61,046 bases of DNA from Thermodesulfobacteriaceae bacterium (GCA_025062245.1 JANXAD010000005.1:1-61046), one strand, 5' to 3'; shown: positions 25,601 through 35,335, counted from the stretch's first letter. Numbers and translations are program-made. The notes: generated by a model from the sequence alone, not told the origin.

Positions 25601-26077
25601 TACAGTGTAAGCTTTATCTATTTGTCCCTCCAAAATAAGTCTTGAGATTTCTCCCTCTAAACAACCGGAAAGAACTATAAGTCCCTCTTTATAGGTTTCT
25701 AAAAGTTTTTTATCTATTCGAGGTCTATAGTAAAAACCCTCTAAATAAGCTAAAGTAGCAAGTTTTAATAGATTTTTATAACCAGTTTCGTTTTTAGCTA
25801 TAACTACTAAATGGGTTCCCGCTTCACCTCTCTTAGAACTCTTCTTTTCTTTATAAGAAGTCTCAGCTACATAAAACTCACATCCCAAAATAGGTTTTAA
25901 GTTAGCTTCTTTAAGTTTAAGATAAAAAGGAATAATTCCATAAAGAGTTCCATGGTCAGTGATAGCACAACCTGGCATTTTAAATTCTAAAAGTTTTTTA
26001 ACTAATTCTTCAATCTTAATAGCTCCGTCAAGTAAGCTCCATTCTGTATGTAGGTGTAAATGTATAAAATTACCCAT
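22649..26077 (-). CDS. dnaE: DNA polymerase III alpha subunit
   Basis: Replicative C-family polymerase, 1142 aa (E. coli 1160). N-terminal PHP domain begins FIHLHLHTEWSLLDG. The palm has GPGRGSAAGSL and the catalytic Asp pair in PDIDVDFC (near 409-411). Fingers FADYGFNKSHSAAYALLAYQ and a C-terminal OB fold near 970-1060 follow. This is the DnaE1 type with no exonuclease insert. Two bases after proB and overlapping rsmI by 4. Confidence 0.97.
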   Translation of the reverse strand: MGNFIHLHLHTEWSLLDGAIKIEELVKKLLEFKMPGCAITDHGTLYGIIPFYLKLKEANLKPILGCEFYVAETSYKEKKSSKRGEAGTHLVVIAKNETGYKNLLKLATLAYLEGFYYRPRIDKKLLETYKEGLIVLSGCLEGEISRLILEGQIDKAYTVAKEYKEVLGEDFYLEIQENEIPEQKRVNQIMMEISEKLKIKVVATADCHYLNPEDALAHEVLLCIQTGHKITDPNRFRFNTNKLYLAPEEDLRERFKNYPLEVLSHTLEIFEKVNLELKLEEPLFPKAKVPPGETEESYLKKKAYSGLEKRLKELEKRGELWTLKENYEKRLEEELEVIIEKGYSGYFLIVSDFIEWAKSRGIPVGPGRGSAAGSLCAYALGITNLDPLRWGLLFERFLNKERPSLPDIDVDFCMERRDEVIEYVAQTYGRDRIAKIATFGQLKARQVVRDVGRVLGFKPKEVDTLAKMITLGSNVTLEKELKRPEIQELMQKNEKVRELFELASKLEGLPRHVSQHAAGVVISGKPITEVAPLLKIDENETLVQFDMKACETVGLIKFDFLGLKTLTIINHTLKLIKKYEGKELNLDEIPLDDEKTFELLREGNTDGVFQLESPGMKELLKKLKPTDFNDLIAVLALYRPGPLEGGLVEQYIETKQGKRIPEYLHPLLEPILKETYGVIVYQEQVMEIARAFAGYSLGEADLIRRAIGKKEKKLMESLREEFVKRSLERNIPQEIALKVFELIEKFADYGFNKSHSAAYALLAYQTAYLKAHYPIYFMASILTYEAGKSEEVSKYLRVSREMGISILPPEINKSELGFSIEENKIRIGLQAIKNVGEEAVQEILKKRPYTSFIDFCKKVDTKKVNKKTIEFLIKSGAFDSLDSNRAKLLYHLSSVLSFSSQSRYSTLFGQTTLLNLDSSIKLEEIPPWSWEETLNFEREALGFYLTDHPLRKYRPWINIFTLTNLETLKTLPEGYKAIVAGLISELKLKNTKSGEKIALLKIEDETSFIKALVFQEVYRQRMEKMKEGTLLWFKGEIDKNEEETILLIEDLEYLESMNFFKRGVVEIHFSYEKVKEEFLYQLSEFLQKEEGLPVNFHLFYPDCKVVFEVNGYRLNPSYEKVSLFLSTFPEVKLKVVQNSPDS

Positions 26078-26079
26078 AT

Positions 26080-27192
26080 TTAATCCAAAAGCACTAAATT
26101 ATCTCTATGAATAATTTCTTTATTTGTTCTTTCTTTAGAACCCATCAAAGTTTCTAAATCTTGATTTGAGAAATTAACTAATCCCTTAGCTAAAGGTTTT
26201 CCCTCTAAATTTAAACATTCTACACAGGCTCCTTTAGAAAATTCTCCCTCTACCTTTTTAACTCCACCTATAAGAAGACTTTTTCCATTATAGAGAAGAG
26301 CTCTTTCTGCTCCCTCATCGATGTATATCTTTCCTTCAGGTTTAATATAGTATTTTATCCAGAATTTGCGTAAACTCAAATGTTTTTCTTGAGGCCAAAA
26401 AACTGTTCCTATCTCTTCTTCCCCCTTCAAAAATCTTTCTATTATTTGGGGAACTCTTCCAGGAAGAATAGCCATGGGTATCCCCATGGAAGTTACTATC
26501 TGAGCAGCCTTTAATTTGGAATACATCCCCCCTCTCCCAAGTTTGCCAGGTTTACTTCCAGCCATAGCCAAAATTTCAGGACTAACTTTTTCTACCTCTG
26601 TAATTTTCTCTGCTAAAGGATTTTCCCGAGGATCTTCCCTATAGAGAGCATCTACATCGGAAAGTATGATTAAGAAATCTGCTTCTATGGCTCCTGTAAC
26701 TAAGGCAGAAAGTAAGTCGTTGTCTCCAAATTTTATTTCCTCAGTAGCCACGGTATCGTTTTCATTAATAATAGGAATAATGTCCCACTTAAGAAGGGTT
26801 TGAAGGGTAGCTTTAGCATTTAAATATCTTAAACGATGAGAAAGATCTTCTGAAGTTAAAAGGACTTGGGCTACCTTAATTTGATATTTTTCAAAGATTT
26901 CTTCATAAGCTTGAATTAAAGTAGCCTGTCCAATGGAAGCTAAAGCTTGTTTTTCCGATAAGGAAAGAGGTTTTTTATAATACCTTAGCTTAACTCTTCC
27001 ACAGGCTATAGCTCCAGAGGAAACTAAAATAAGTTTATATCTCTGTTTAAGTTTAACTACCTCACTTACTATATTTTCCAAAACTTCATAATTTAAACCT
27101 ACATCTTCCTGGGTTATAACTGCGCTTCCTATTTTAATAACTAACTTTTTGGCCCTATCAAGATAGGGTTTTAACCTTTCCTTCCTCTTCAT
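26080..27192 (-). CDS. proB: Glutamate 5-kinase
   Basis: First enzyme of proline synthesis. Amino-acid-kinase domain with VIKIGSAVIT, LVSSGAIACGR, INENDTVA and FGDNDLLSALV, then GRGGMYSKLKAA. A C-terminal PUA domain (from about 285, IYIDEGAERALLYNGKSLL) matches full-length ProB. 370 aa. The ATG lies inside the 3' end of obg (35-base overlap). Its pathway partner proA opens the same operon seven genes upstream. Confidence 0.96.
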   Translation of the reverse strand: MKRKERLKPYLDRAKKLVIKIGSAVITQEDVGLNYEVLENIVSEVVKLKQRYKLILVSSGAIACGRVKLRYYKKPLSLSEKQALASIGQATLIQAYEEIFEKYQIKVAQVLLTSEDLSHRLRYLNAKATLQTLLKWDIIPIINENDTVATEEIKFGDNDLLSALVTGAIEADFLIILSDVDALYREDPRENPLAEKITEVEKVSPEILAMAGSKPGKLGRGGMYSKLKAAQIVTSMGIPMAILPGRVPQIIERFLKGEEEIGTVFWPQEKHLSLRKFWIKYYIKPEGKIYIDEGAERALLYNGKSLLIGGVKKVEGEFSKGACVECLNLEGKPLAKGLVNFSNQDLETLMGSKERTNKEIIHRDNLVLLD

Positions 27193-28204
27193 TTTCTTCT
27201 TTCTCCTTTATCTCCTTTATTATGTTCCATAGAGCATAGAGAAGTTCTATCACTCCCTGTCCAGTTACTGCAGAGATAATATAAATCTTATCCTTTTCTG
27301 AAGAAAAAAGTTTTAAAATTTCTTCAAGTTTTTCTAAGTTAGGGATAAGGTCCACCTTATTAAGAGCTATGAGATAGGGTTTTTCTAATAACTTAGGGTT
27401 GTAAAGTCTTAATTCCTCTTTAAGAACTAAAAAATCTTTTATAGCTTCCTTCTCTCTAAGGAGATCAAGCACATAAAGAAGAACTCGGGTTCTTTCTATA
27501 TGCTTTAAAAATTCGTGTCCTAATCCAAGCCCTTTATGGGCTCCTTCAATAAGTCCTGGTAAATCTGCTACTACAAAGGTATAACCTTCCCAAAGTCTAA
27601 CTACTCCCAGATTAGGTTCTAAAGTGGTAAAGGGGTAATCGGCTATTTTAGGTTTAGCTGCAGAGATTCTACTAAGTAAAGTTGATTTTCCTGCATTAGG
27701 GAAGCCTACCAACCCCACATCTGCAATAAGTTTTAACTCTAAGATAAGCCATTTTTCTTCTCCAGGTTTTCCAGGTTCAGCCATGCGAGGAGCCTGTCTG
27801 GTAGGAGTTGCAAAATGGGCATTTCCTTTACCCCCCTTACCTCCTTTAGCTACCACTAAGGTTTGCCCATGTTTTGTCAAATCTCCTAAAACTTCTTGAG
27901 TTACAGCATCCTTAACTATGGTTCCTACCGGAACTTTTAACACTAAATCTTCTCCATCTCTACCTTTCATCTTTTTTCCCATTCCATGTTTTCCATTTTC
28001 TGCTCTAAAATGGGTCTGATGATAAAAATCATAAAGAGTGTGAATTTGAGAATCAGCCATTAAAATTACATCTCCTCCATCTCCTCCGTCTCCCCCATCA
28101 GGTCCTCCCCTTGGAACATACTTTTCCCTTCTAAAACTTATACAACCTGAGCCTCCATTTCCAGCTTTCACTAAAATTTTAACCTGGTCTATAAAACGAG
28201 CCAT
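27158..28204 (-). CDS. obg: Obg GTPase
   Basis: Essential 50S-assembly and stress GTPase. N-terminal glycine-rich Obg fold (GGSGCISFRREKYVPRGG, GGDGGDGGDV), then the G domain with Walker A GFPNAGKST, switch II DLPGLIEGA and ALNKVD specificity motif. C-terminal acidic tail KEKEENEEEGK. 348 aa, lacking the extra C-terminal OCT domain. Starts 24 bases after the DHH gene, the largest gap in the ten-gene operon. Confidence 0.97.
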   Translation of the reverse strand: MARFIDQVKILVKAGNGGSGCISFRREKYVPRGGPDGGDGGDGGDVILMADSQIHTLYDFYHQTHFRAENGKHGMGKKMKGRDGEDLVLKVPVGTIVKDAVTQEVLGDLTKHGQTLVVAKGGKGGKGNAHFATPTRQAPRMAEPGKPGEEKWLILELKLIADVGLVGFPNAGKSTLLSRISAAKPKIADYPFTTLEPNLGVVRLWEGYTFVVADLPGLIEGAHKGLGLGHEFLKHIERTRVLLYVLDLLREKEAIKDFLVLKEELRLYNPKLLEKPYLIALNKVDLIPNLEKLEEILKLFSSEKDKIYIISAVTGQGVIELLYALWNIIKEIKEKEENEEEGKVKTLS

Positions 28205-28228
28205 AAGAATTTTTTCTAAAAAAACCTT

Positions 28229-29293
28229 TTAGATAATAGGTGCTTCTTTGAGATACCTATGAGAGAAAGATTTAGGTTCTTTAAAATATTTTTTAAAAAT
28301 TTTTATAAGGGTAGAGGTAGTAAAATCTTCAGGTTCTATATTCAAATTGGTGAAAGGAATTTCTGCTCGGGCCTTTTCTTTATGTCCACCTGCTAAACCA
28401 AGATTTTTAAAAACTTTCACCGCCAATTTTCCAGCATCCTTTCTATAACCATCGCATCTTATAATGACAATAAGCTTTTTTTTATATTCCCCAGCTACAA
28501 AAACCCAGGAGGTTTCATAAATCCTATTTAAAAAATCTGCTATCAAAACTAAAATATCCGCACTGGTAACCTTACCTATATATACAAAAGCTTTATTTCT
28601 TTTAAATTTTAAATTATTAAGTGCCATTTTAAAATATTTAAGTTCTGAGCGCCTAAGAGAGGAAGCTTCTATCTTTTTTAAAAGATGTTTATTAACATAC
28701 TTGAAAAGACTATGAAAGGCTATAACGTCATGCAAATTAGCACTTTTCTCAAAGTTATCTGTATCGGTTTTAATTCCATAAACTAAAGCCGTAGCTAAAT
28801 TTAACCTAATTTTAATTTTTAAGGTTTTTAGATATTCAAATAAAATAGTAGAGGTAGCTCCATAATCAGGTCTTATATCAGTAAATTCTGCGGAGAAATT
28901 ATTTAAAGTAGGATGATGATCTATGATGGCATTAAAATGGATATTTTTAAATTCTTCCCTATGGGAGGGTTGGGAATCTACCAAAATCACTTTATTAAAG
29001 TTTTTTAAGAGCTCAGGAGAAAATTTTTGTAAAGGAATTTGCAAAAGCTTAACCATTACTTGGTTATTAAGACGAGAAATTTCATTTACATTAGAAATAA
29101 CTACCCTTTCTACTCGATTTTGTAGAATCCTTTTTATAGCTAAAGCACTGGCTAAGGCATCAGGATCAGCCCATATTAAAATAAGCACTCGGTCCTTCTT
29201 GTTAAAAAGGCTTAAGAAATAGGTAACCCTTTCTTTATTGGAACGAAACTTTCCTACTTTTTTATTATTGGATTCTCCCTTTTTAGTTATCAT
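28229..29293 (-). CDS. DHH-family phosphoesterase (NrnA-like)
   Basis: A 354-aa DHH/DHHA1 protein. The metal-binding motifs are ADPDALASALA, VDSQPSHR, IDHHPT (the DHH signature) and KTDTDNF; GLAGGHKEKARAEIP is the C-terminal substrate-binding motif. Family members degrade nanoRNA or cyclic dinucleotide products. The second half (KRNKAFVYIGKV) fits the DHHA1 part, but the first 20 residues are an unusual charged extension (KKGESNNKKVGKFRSNKER). The exact substrate cannot be read from sequence. Confidence 0.85.
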   Translation of the reverse strand: MITKKGESNNKKVGKFRSNKERVTYFLSLFNKKDRVLILIWADPDALASALAIKRILQNRVERVVISNVNEISRLNNQVMVKLLQIPLQKFSPELLKNFNKVILVDSQPSHREEFKNIHFNAIIDHHPTLNNFSAEFTDIRPDYGATSTILFEYLKTLKIKIRLNLATALVYGIKTDTDNFEKSANLHDVIAFHSLFKYVNKHLLKKIEASSLRRSELKYFKMALNNLKFKRNKAFVYIGKVTSADILVLIADFLNRIYETSWVFVAGEYKKKLIVIIRCDGYRKDAGKLAVKVFKNLGLAGGHKEKARAEIPFTNLNIEPEDFTTSTLIKIFKKYFKEPKSFSHRYLKEAPII

Positions 29294-30458
29294 ATAAGTA
29301 AAATTCTTTAATTTCTTCTTTATATTTTTTTAAATTATAATACAAATAAAAATCAAGGTCAATTTCCTCTTTTCCTTCAATCCAGTTTAGGACTGCAGAA
29401 TTTCCTATTAAAATTTCTATGGGTTTTAAATTTTTTTCAAATTCATAAGGAGGTTCTAAAAATCTAAACTCTGGATAGGTTTCCTTTAAAAACTTTATGA
29501 GAATTAGAGAAAACTTTACAGGTTGAAATTGAGCGGGATTTATAAGATGGATTTGAAATCCATAGCATCTCTGATTTTTCCATTTACTGAAGGTTGGTTC
29601 AAAGACCACCGGTCTTAAAAGGCAACCTGTTTTTTCAGGAGGAAAAAGGGACTGTAAAACTTTAAAGGTTTCTTTTATTTGAAGAAAGGGTGCTCCAAAA
29701 ATTAAGAAAGGAAGAGTAGTTCCTCTTCCCTCTGAAAGATTGGTTCCTTCAAGTAAAACCTGTCCTGGATAAACTAAGGCAACTTCCCAAAAGGGAATAT
29801 TGGGAGAAGAAAAAACCCAACTTCTTTCGGTATCCTTAAAAAACATCCTTCCTCTATAACCTATCATCTTAATTACTTCTAATTCAAGATTAGGAAATTT
29901 CCTTTTTTTAAAAAGAAGGGATAGTTCACCTATGGTAAGTCCATATCTTAAGGGGAGTTCTTCCATCCCAATTAAAGAAAAATATTTAGACTCAAGAAGG
30001 GGGCCCTCTATAATTCTTCCTATAGGATTGGGCCTATCTAAAATCACTACCTTTTTCCCCCATCTTTCACAACTTTCCATCATCAGATATAAAGTCCATA
30101 TGTAGGTATAGACCCTACAACCTACCTCTTGTAAATCTACGAAAATTATTTCTACTTCATCTAAATGCTTCTTTTCTGGGGATAGTCTTGGACCGTAAAG
30201 GCTTACTACAGGAGTATGGGTAAAGGGTTCTATTTCATCTTCAGAGCCTATCATGTTAGCCTGTTTTTCAGCAAAGAGTCCGTGTTGGGGAGAAAAAAGA
30301 AGTTTCAAATGGGAACCAAAAATCTCTTTAAACCAAATAAAGGAGGGCTTAAAGTGCGCATCAACAGATGCCTGATTACAAAGAAGAGCAATTCTTTTTC
30401 CTAAATATTTTTTAAAAAGTTCCTCTTTTATAAAAACTTCTAAACCGTAGTAAACCAC
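29283..30458 (-). CDS. DUF1343 protein, probable NamZ-type exo-muramidase
   Basis: Matches DUF1343: RIALLCNQASVD, LFSPQHGLFAEKQANM, VSLYGPRLSPEK, DLQEVGCRVYTYIWTL, DRPNPIGR and EGTNLSEGRGTTLPF. Founding members (NamZ) remove terminal N-acetylmuramic acid from peptidoglycan fragments. Starts with GTG three bases after the amidase gene, so both would act on peptidoglycan. No signal peptide is evident, suggesting cytosolic action on recovered fragments, unless the true start differs. 391 aa. Confidence 0.85.
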   Translation of the reverse strand: MVYYGLEVFIKEELFKKYLGKRIALLCNQASVDAHFKPSFIWFKEIFGSHLKLLFSPQHGLFAEKQANMIGSEDEIEPFTHTPVVSLYGPRLSPEKKHLDEVEIIFVDLQEVGCRVYTYIWTLYLMMESCERWGKKVVILDRPNPIGRIIEGPLLESKYFSLIGMEELPLRYGLTIGELSLLFKKRKFPNLELEVIKMIGYRGRMFFKDTERSWVFSSPNIPFWEVALVYPGQVLLEGTNLSEGRGTTLPFLIFGAPFLQIKETFKVLQSLFPPEKTGCLLRPVVFEPTFSKWKNQRCYGFQIHLINPAQFQPVKFSLILIKFLKETYPEFRFLEPPYEFEKNLKPIEILIGNSAVLNWIEGKEEIDLDFYLYYNLKKYKEEIKEFYLYDN

Positions 30459-30461
30459 CCT

Positions 30462-32753
30462 TTAAGAACCCTTACCATTTTGAGAGGGATTTAAGGAAAA
30501 TTTTAAAGACTGAACATAGGCCTCTATTCCTTTTATTATTCCTTCAGCTATCTTTTCCAAAAATTCTTCTTTTTTAAAGAGTTCTGCTTCTGAAGGATTA
30601 GAAATGAAACCAGCCTCTACTAAAATAGCTGGCATTCTGGTTCCTACCAAAACTAAGAAGGGAGCATACTTAACTCCACGGTCTTCTACATAGGGATAGT
30701 TACGGGAAAGATTTCTTACCAATTCCCGTTGAACCTTTTCTGCCAAAAGTTTAGATTCTGAGAGCTTAGTATTAGCTAAAACCGCCCTTACTAAATCATA
30801 AAGATCACTTAGTCCCTTATCTGACATAGCGTTTTCTAAGGCAGCCACTCTCATAGCTTCTGGATCGGTAGTAAAATTTAAGTAATAGGTTTCTATTCCT
30901 TTAGCTTTAGGGTCAGGAGAAGCATTAAGATGAAGGGATATAAAAAGATCTGCCTTTTTGCTATTAGCTATAGCTGTTCTCTGGGTAAGAGGAATAAATA
31001 CGTCCCTATCTCGGGTTAAAATTACCTCCACTCCCAGCTCCTTTTGTAATCTTTCTGCCAAAATTTTAGCTAACCTTAGAGTTACTTCCTTTTCCTTTAA
31101 TCCATTAGAGGAATTTACAGCTCCAGGGTCTTCTCCTCCATGGCCAGGATCTATAACCACCCTTTTTACTCCTAAACCCAATTGACGGGCTAAATTGATA
31201 TACCTTTGAGAATCTAATTTTTGTGAGTCTCCTCTGACAACTCTACTTCCTTTATGGGTTTTTAGTCTATCCTTCGGGACAACCTTAGAAATTTTAACCT
31301 CTTCTTTTCCTACTAAGTCTAAAATAAGTTGATAGGGTTCCTCTAAGGAGAAAATCTTATAAGAGGTAAGACTATTTAAGTCTAAAACTACTCTTACGGT
31401 ATTTTTGTCAAATTGTCCCACCCTTATTTTAGTAAGATGGGCATCTTTGATCTCTAATTCCTTAGGAAAGGAAGAGTCTACAGAGGCAGGAAAAAGGTCA
31501 ATATATATTCGAGGGGGTTTTCCCTTACTTTCTTTCAAAATATTAGCTTGATACTCAAGTTTTCCTGAACTTTCAATGATAACCCGGGTATAATCCTCTC
31601 CAGAAATAGGCTTTATGTTAGTAATCCTTTTTTTATCTGCAACTAAGGAGGGTTCTTTTGGGCTTGGTATTTGAGAAGTTTGATTAGAAACCACTTCTAA
31701 GGATTTTTTAACTTCCTCTTTTGCAATTTCTTTTTTCGGAACTTCTTTAAGCCTTTGTGTTTCCTCTCTTTTGGCTTCCTCCTTCCTTATTCCTTCCTTT
31801 CTTGGTTCTTCAAGCTTAAAAGTAGTTTTTTTAGAAGTAATTTTGGGAGATTCCTTTAAACTAACTAAATACCTACTTTTAGGAAATTCTTTTTCTAATT
31901 TTTCTGCCCAGTATTTAGCCCTTTCTAAATTATTTAAATCCTTTTTATAAATTTGGGCTAACTGAAAGTAAACCTGTTCTACCTCTTCAGCCTTAGGATA
32001 CCTATTAACAAGCATTTCATATCTTTGAATAGCTTCATTTAAGTCTCTTTTACTACCAAAATCTTTATAGAGTTTGTAGTGTAATTCCGCAATCTTTAAT
32101 AAACATTTAGGAGCTTGTTTACTTCCTGGATACAAAAGATAGAGTCTTCTATACTCACTAATTATTTCTAACCAAGCTTTTTTATTTTTAGAAGATTGGG
32201 CTTCTAACTTTTTAACTCGCTCTTCTAAGCTTTTTAGGGATTTTTCAATATCCGAAAGAGCTTCTTCCCTTTCTTCTCCTTCATCCCTTTTTTCTCCGAG
32301 TTTTCCTCTTTTTCTCGGGGTTTCCTCTTTTTTAGTTTTTTCTGGAATTAAAATTTTTTGCCCTACTTGGATTTGATTTTTTTTCAAACGGTTAGCTTCC
32401 TTTATTTCCTCTACGGTAACACCATAAGTTTTAGCTATTCTTTCTAAGGTTTCTCCTTTCTTGACAGTGTGAGAAATAAAATTTTGAGAAGATCTTTCCT
32501 TTGGACTTTCTTTAGCTCGTTCCCGAGATTCTACGACTAATTTTTGTCCTATTTTTAAGCGATTGGTCTTTAAGTTGTTAAGTTTTTTAATTTCCTCTAC
32601 CGTAGTATTATAACTCTTGGCTATACTTTCTAAGGTTTCTCCCTTTTTTACAGTATGAAATACCTTTTCTTTAGCCCAAGCTGAGGATAGGGTAATAATG
32701 AAACAAACTACCCATAGAGATATAAAAATTTCTAAAAAATAATTTTTTTTCAT
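30462..32753 (-). CDS. amiC: N-acetylmuramoyl-L-alanine amidase with LysM, TPR-like and AMIN domains
   Basis: Cleaves the amide bond between MurNAc and the stem peptide during septation. Signal peptide about 1-28; two LysM peptidoglycan-binding repeats (FHTVKKGETLESIAKSY and SHTVKKGETLERIAKTY); charged coiled linker about 140-190; TPR-like helices about 195-300; Lys/Glu-rich linker; AMIN domain about 375-480; Amidase_3 about 530-750 with VIDPGHGGEDPGAV, SLHLNAS and the catalytic Glu in AILVEAGFISNPSEA. At 763 aa it is longer than typical AmiC because of the added LysM and TPR-like parts. Overlaps mutS by 4 bases. Confidence 0.92.
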   Translation of the reverse strand: MKKNYFLEIFISLWVVCFIITLSSAWAKEKVFHTVKKGETLESIAKSYNTTVEEIKKLNNLKTNRLKIGQKLVVESRERAKESPKERSSQNFISHTVKKGETLERIAKTYGVTVEEIKEANRLKKNQIQVGQKILIPEKTKKEETPRKRGKLGEKRDEGEEREEALSDIEKSLKSLEERVKKLEAQSSKNKKAWLEIISEYRRLYLLYPGSKQAPKCLLKIAELHYKLYKDFGSKRDLNEAIQRYEMLVNRYPKAEEVEQVYFQLAQIYKKDLNNLERAKYWAEKLEKEFPKSRYLVSLKESPKITSKKTTFKLEEPRKEGIRKEEAKREETQRLKEVPKKEIAKEEVKKSLEVVSNQTSQIPSPKEPSLVADKKRITNIKPISGEDYTRVIIESSGKLEYQANILKESKGKPPRIYIDLFPASVDSSFPKELEIKDAHLTKIRVGQFDKNTVRVVLDLNSLTSYKIFSLEEPYQLILDLVGKEEVKISKVVPKDRLKTHKGSRVVRGDSQKLDSQRYINLARQLGLGVKRVVIDPGHGGEDPGAVNSSNGLKEKEVTLRLAKILAERLQKELGVEVILTRDRDVFIPLTQRTAIANSKKADLFISLHLNASPDPKAKGIETYYLNFTTDPEAMRVAALENAMSDKGLSDLYDLVRAVLANTKLSESKLLAEKVQRELVRNLSRNYPYVEDRGVKYAPFLVLVGTRMPAILVEAGFISNPSEAELFKKEEFLEKIAEGIIKGIEAYVQSLKFSLNPSQNGKGS

Positions 32754-35335
32754 TTATAGGATTCCTTTTTCAATTCCCTCTGAAACTCCCAAAGAAGATT
32801 AAGGGCAGAAAGGGGAGTCATTTCTTCCAATTTTAAACTCTTTAGCCTTTCTAAGATGGGATGAAGATTTTCAAATATAGACAACTGAAAAACCCTTTTT
32901 TTGGGAGATAAACAAAGTTCAGTTGGTTTTTCTAAATCTCTTTTTTCTAATTTATAAAGGATTTCTTTAGCTCTGTCAAGAACTTCCTTAGGGATTCCAG
33001 CTAATTTAGCAACCTCTATTCCATAGGATTCATTAATAGCACCAGGTAATACCTTATACAAAAAGAGAATTTCTTCTTTCCATTCCTTTACAGCTACATG
33101 AAAATTCTTTACTCCTGAATAATTTTTAGAAAGCTCTGTTAATTCAAAATAATGGGTAGCTAAGAGGGTAAAAATTTTTTTAGAATAAAGGTATTCAGCT
33201 ATAGCCCAGGCTAAGGATAGCCCATCATAGGTGCTGGTTCCTCTTCCTATTTCATCTAAGATTACTAAACTTCTTGAAGTAGCATGCTTTAAAATATAGG
33301 CACATTCTCCCATCTCAACCATGAAGGTGCTTCTTCCTCTCACTAATTCATCACTGGCACCTATGCGGGTAAAAATTTGGTCTAAAATTCCTATTTTGGC
33401 AAAACTTGCTGGAACAAAACTTCCCATATGGGCTAAAATAACTATTAAGGCATTTTGTCTAAGATAGGTTGACTTGCCTCCCATATTAGGACCAGTGATA
33501 ATCAGTAAAACATTTTCTTCCTTATCAAGCTTTAAAGAATTAGGAACAAAATTTTCTTGCCCCTGCACCTTCTCTAAAACAGGATGTCTTCCCTTTTCTA
33601 TGTAAATTAGAGGCTCATCAACTATTTCTGGACAAACATAATTATTTTCTGAAGCAGTCTGAGCTAAGGCTAAAAGGACATCTAAAATAGCTATGCTTTG
33701 AGCAGTCTCCTTTAAAGTTTCTCCATAAGAGGAAACCCTATTTCTAAGCTCTAAAAATAACTCGTACTCTAACTCTCTTATCTTAGTTTCAGCTGAAAGA
33801 ATTTTAGTTTCTAATTCCTTTAATTCCTGAGTTACATATCTTTCAGCATTAACTAAGGTTTGTTTTCTTTCAAAATAAGAAGGCACCTGTTTGAGATAAC
33901 TTTTAGACACCTCAAGATAATAACCGAAAACTTTATTGTAACCAAGCTTTAAAGTAGGGATGCCTGTTTTAGTCTTTTCCCTTTTTTCAAGTTCTAAAAG
34001 GTATTTGAGAGCATTTTCCTTTAAGTCCCTTAGTTCATCAAGTTGAGAAAAAAAACCCTTTTTAAAAATTCCCCCCTCCTTTAAAGTAGGAGGAGGACTT
34101 TCAACCAAAGCCTTTTTAAGTTCTTCATAAAGAGTTTCAAAGGTGTTAATCTGAGAAAGTAAATTTTTTAAGTACTCTGGGAAGCCAAAACTTTCTTCTT
34201 TTAGTAAATTTTTAATTTGAGGAAGATAGGATAAAGAATCTCTTAAAAGAGCTAATTCCCTGGGAGTTGCCAAATTTAAACTACAGCGCACACTTAATCT
34301 TTCAAGATCTGAAACCTTTTTTAAAATTTCTTTTAAAGCCTCTCTTAATTCTTTTTTTTCTACCAAAAATTTTATTGCTTCTTGACGAAGTTTTATCTGA
34401 TTTATTTTCCTTAAAGGATAAAGAATCCATTCCTTAAGTAGACGCGCTCCCATAGGAGTTACAGTTTTATTTAAAACCCAGTAAAGAGAATACTTCTCAG
34501 TTCCATCCCAAAGATTTCTAATTAATTCAAGGTTTCTTTTAGTTCCTGCCTCTAAAAAAAGAAAATCTTGAGGAAAGTAAAATTTAGGTTGAGAAAGTCT
34601 TTCTTTTAAAAAGGGTTGATACTCACTTATGTATTTTAAAATAGCTGAAACAGCCTTGATTCCATAGGGATAAAGTTCGGAATAGCTTGATTTTAGATTT
34701 TCCAATTCTTCTTTAAAAAAAGTCTCTTCAACCCAGCTTAAATGAATCTTAGGAAGACTTTGCTTTAATTGTTTAGCTATCTCTGAATCAGAAAGTTCTT
34801 GGCTAAGAATTACTTCCTTAGGTTCCTTTTTTAAGATTTCATTTAAAAAGAGTTCTTTTTCTAATTCAGTAAAGAGAAACTCTCCACAAGAAAGTTCAAG
34901 AAAGGCCAGTCCTATCTTTTTACCTTTATAGAGACTGGATAGGTAATTTTTTTCTCCCTCCCCAAGAGCTTCTGATTCTATAAAAAGCCCTGGGGTATAT
35001 AGTTTTACCACCTCTCTTTTTACTAAGCCCTTAACAAGAGCTGGGTCTTCAACTTGTTCACAAATAGCCACTTTAAAGCCCATTTCTATAAGCTTTTTTA
35101 TATAAAAGGAACTCCTATCAACCGGAATTCCACACATAGGAGCAGTCAGGTTTTTTCCAGCTTCTCTTTTAGTTAAAACCAGACCTAAAAGGGGAGCCAC
35201 AGTTTCTGCATCTTCAAAAAACATCTCGTAAAAATCCCCTAACCTAAAAAAAAGTATGGCCTCAGGATATTTATTTTTGATCTCTAAATATTGTTTAAAC
35301 ATAGGAGTAATTTCAGTCTTAACCGAGCCTCTCAT
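32750..35335 (-). CDS. mutS: DNA mismatch repair protein MutS
   Basis: Recognises mismatches. The N-terminal mismatch-binding motif is in FFRLGDFYEMFFEDA, with the conserved F-x-E; the ATPase has Walker A ITGPNMGGKSTYLRQ, VILDEIGRGTSTYDG and ATHYFELTEL. MutS1 architecture, about 861 aa. I chose the ATG at 35335 (MRGSVKTEITPMFKQY), matching where homologues begin. A TTG at 35362 would add nine residues and deepen the overlap with nadD from 17 to 44 bases. Confidence 0.95.
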   Translation of the reverse strand: MRGSVKTEITPMFKQYLEIKNKYPEAILFFRLGDFYEMFFEDAETVAPLLGLVLTKREAGKNLTAPMCGIPVDRSSFYIKKLIEMGFKVAICEQVEDPALVKGLVKREVVKLYTPGLFIESEALGEGEKNYLSSLYKGKKIGLAFLELSCGEFLFTELEKELFLNEILKKEPKEVILSQELSDSEIAKQLKQSLPKIHLSWVEETFFKEELENLKSSYSELYPYGIKAVSAILKYISEYQPFLKERLSQPKFYFPQDFLFLEAGTKRNLELIRNLWDGTEKYSLYWVLNKTVTPMGARLLKEWILYPLRKINQIKLRQEAIKFLVEKKELREALKEILKKVSDLERLSVRCSLNLATPRELALLRDSLSYLPQIKNLLKEESFGFPEYLKNLLSQINTFETLYEELKKALVESPPPTLKEGGIFKKGFFSQLDELRDLKENALKYLLELEKREKTKTGIPTLKLGYNKVFGYYLEVSKSYLKQVPSYFERKQTLVNAERYVTQELKELETKILSAETKIRELEYELFLELRNRVSSYGETLKETAQSIAILDVLLALAQTASENNYVCPEIVDEPLIYIEKGRHPVLEKVQGQENFVPNSLKLDKEENVLLIITGPNMGGKSTYLRQNALIVILAHMGSFVPASFAKIGILDQIFTRIGASDELVRGRSTFMVEMGECAYILKHATSRSLVILDEIGRGTSTYDGLSLAWAIAEYLYSKKIFTLLATHYFELTELSKNYSGVKNFHVAVKEWKEEILFLYKVLPGAINESYGIEVAKLAGIPKEVLDRAKEILYKLEKRDLEKPTELCLSPKKRVFQLSIFENLHPILERLKSLKLEEMTPLSALNLLWEFQRELKKESYK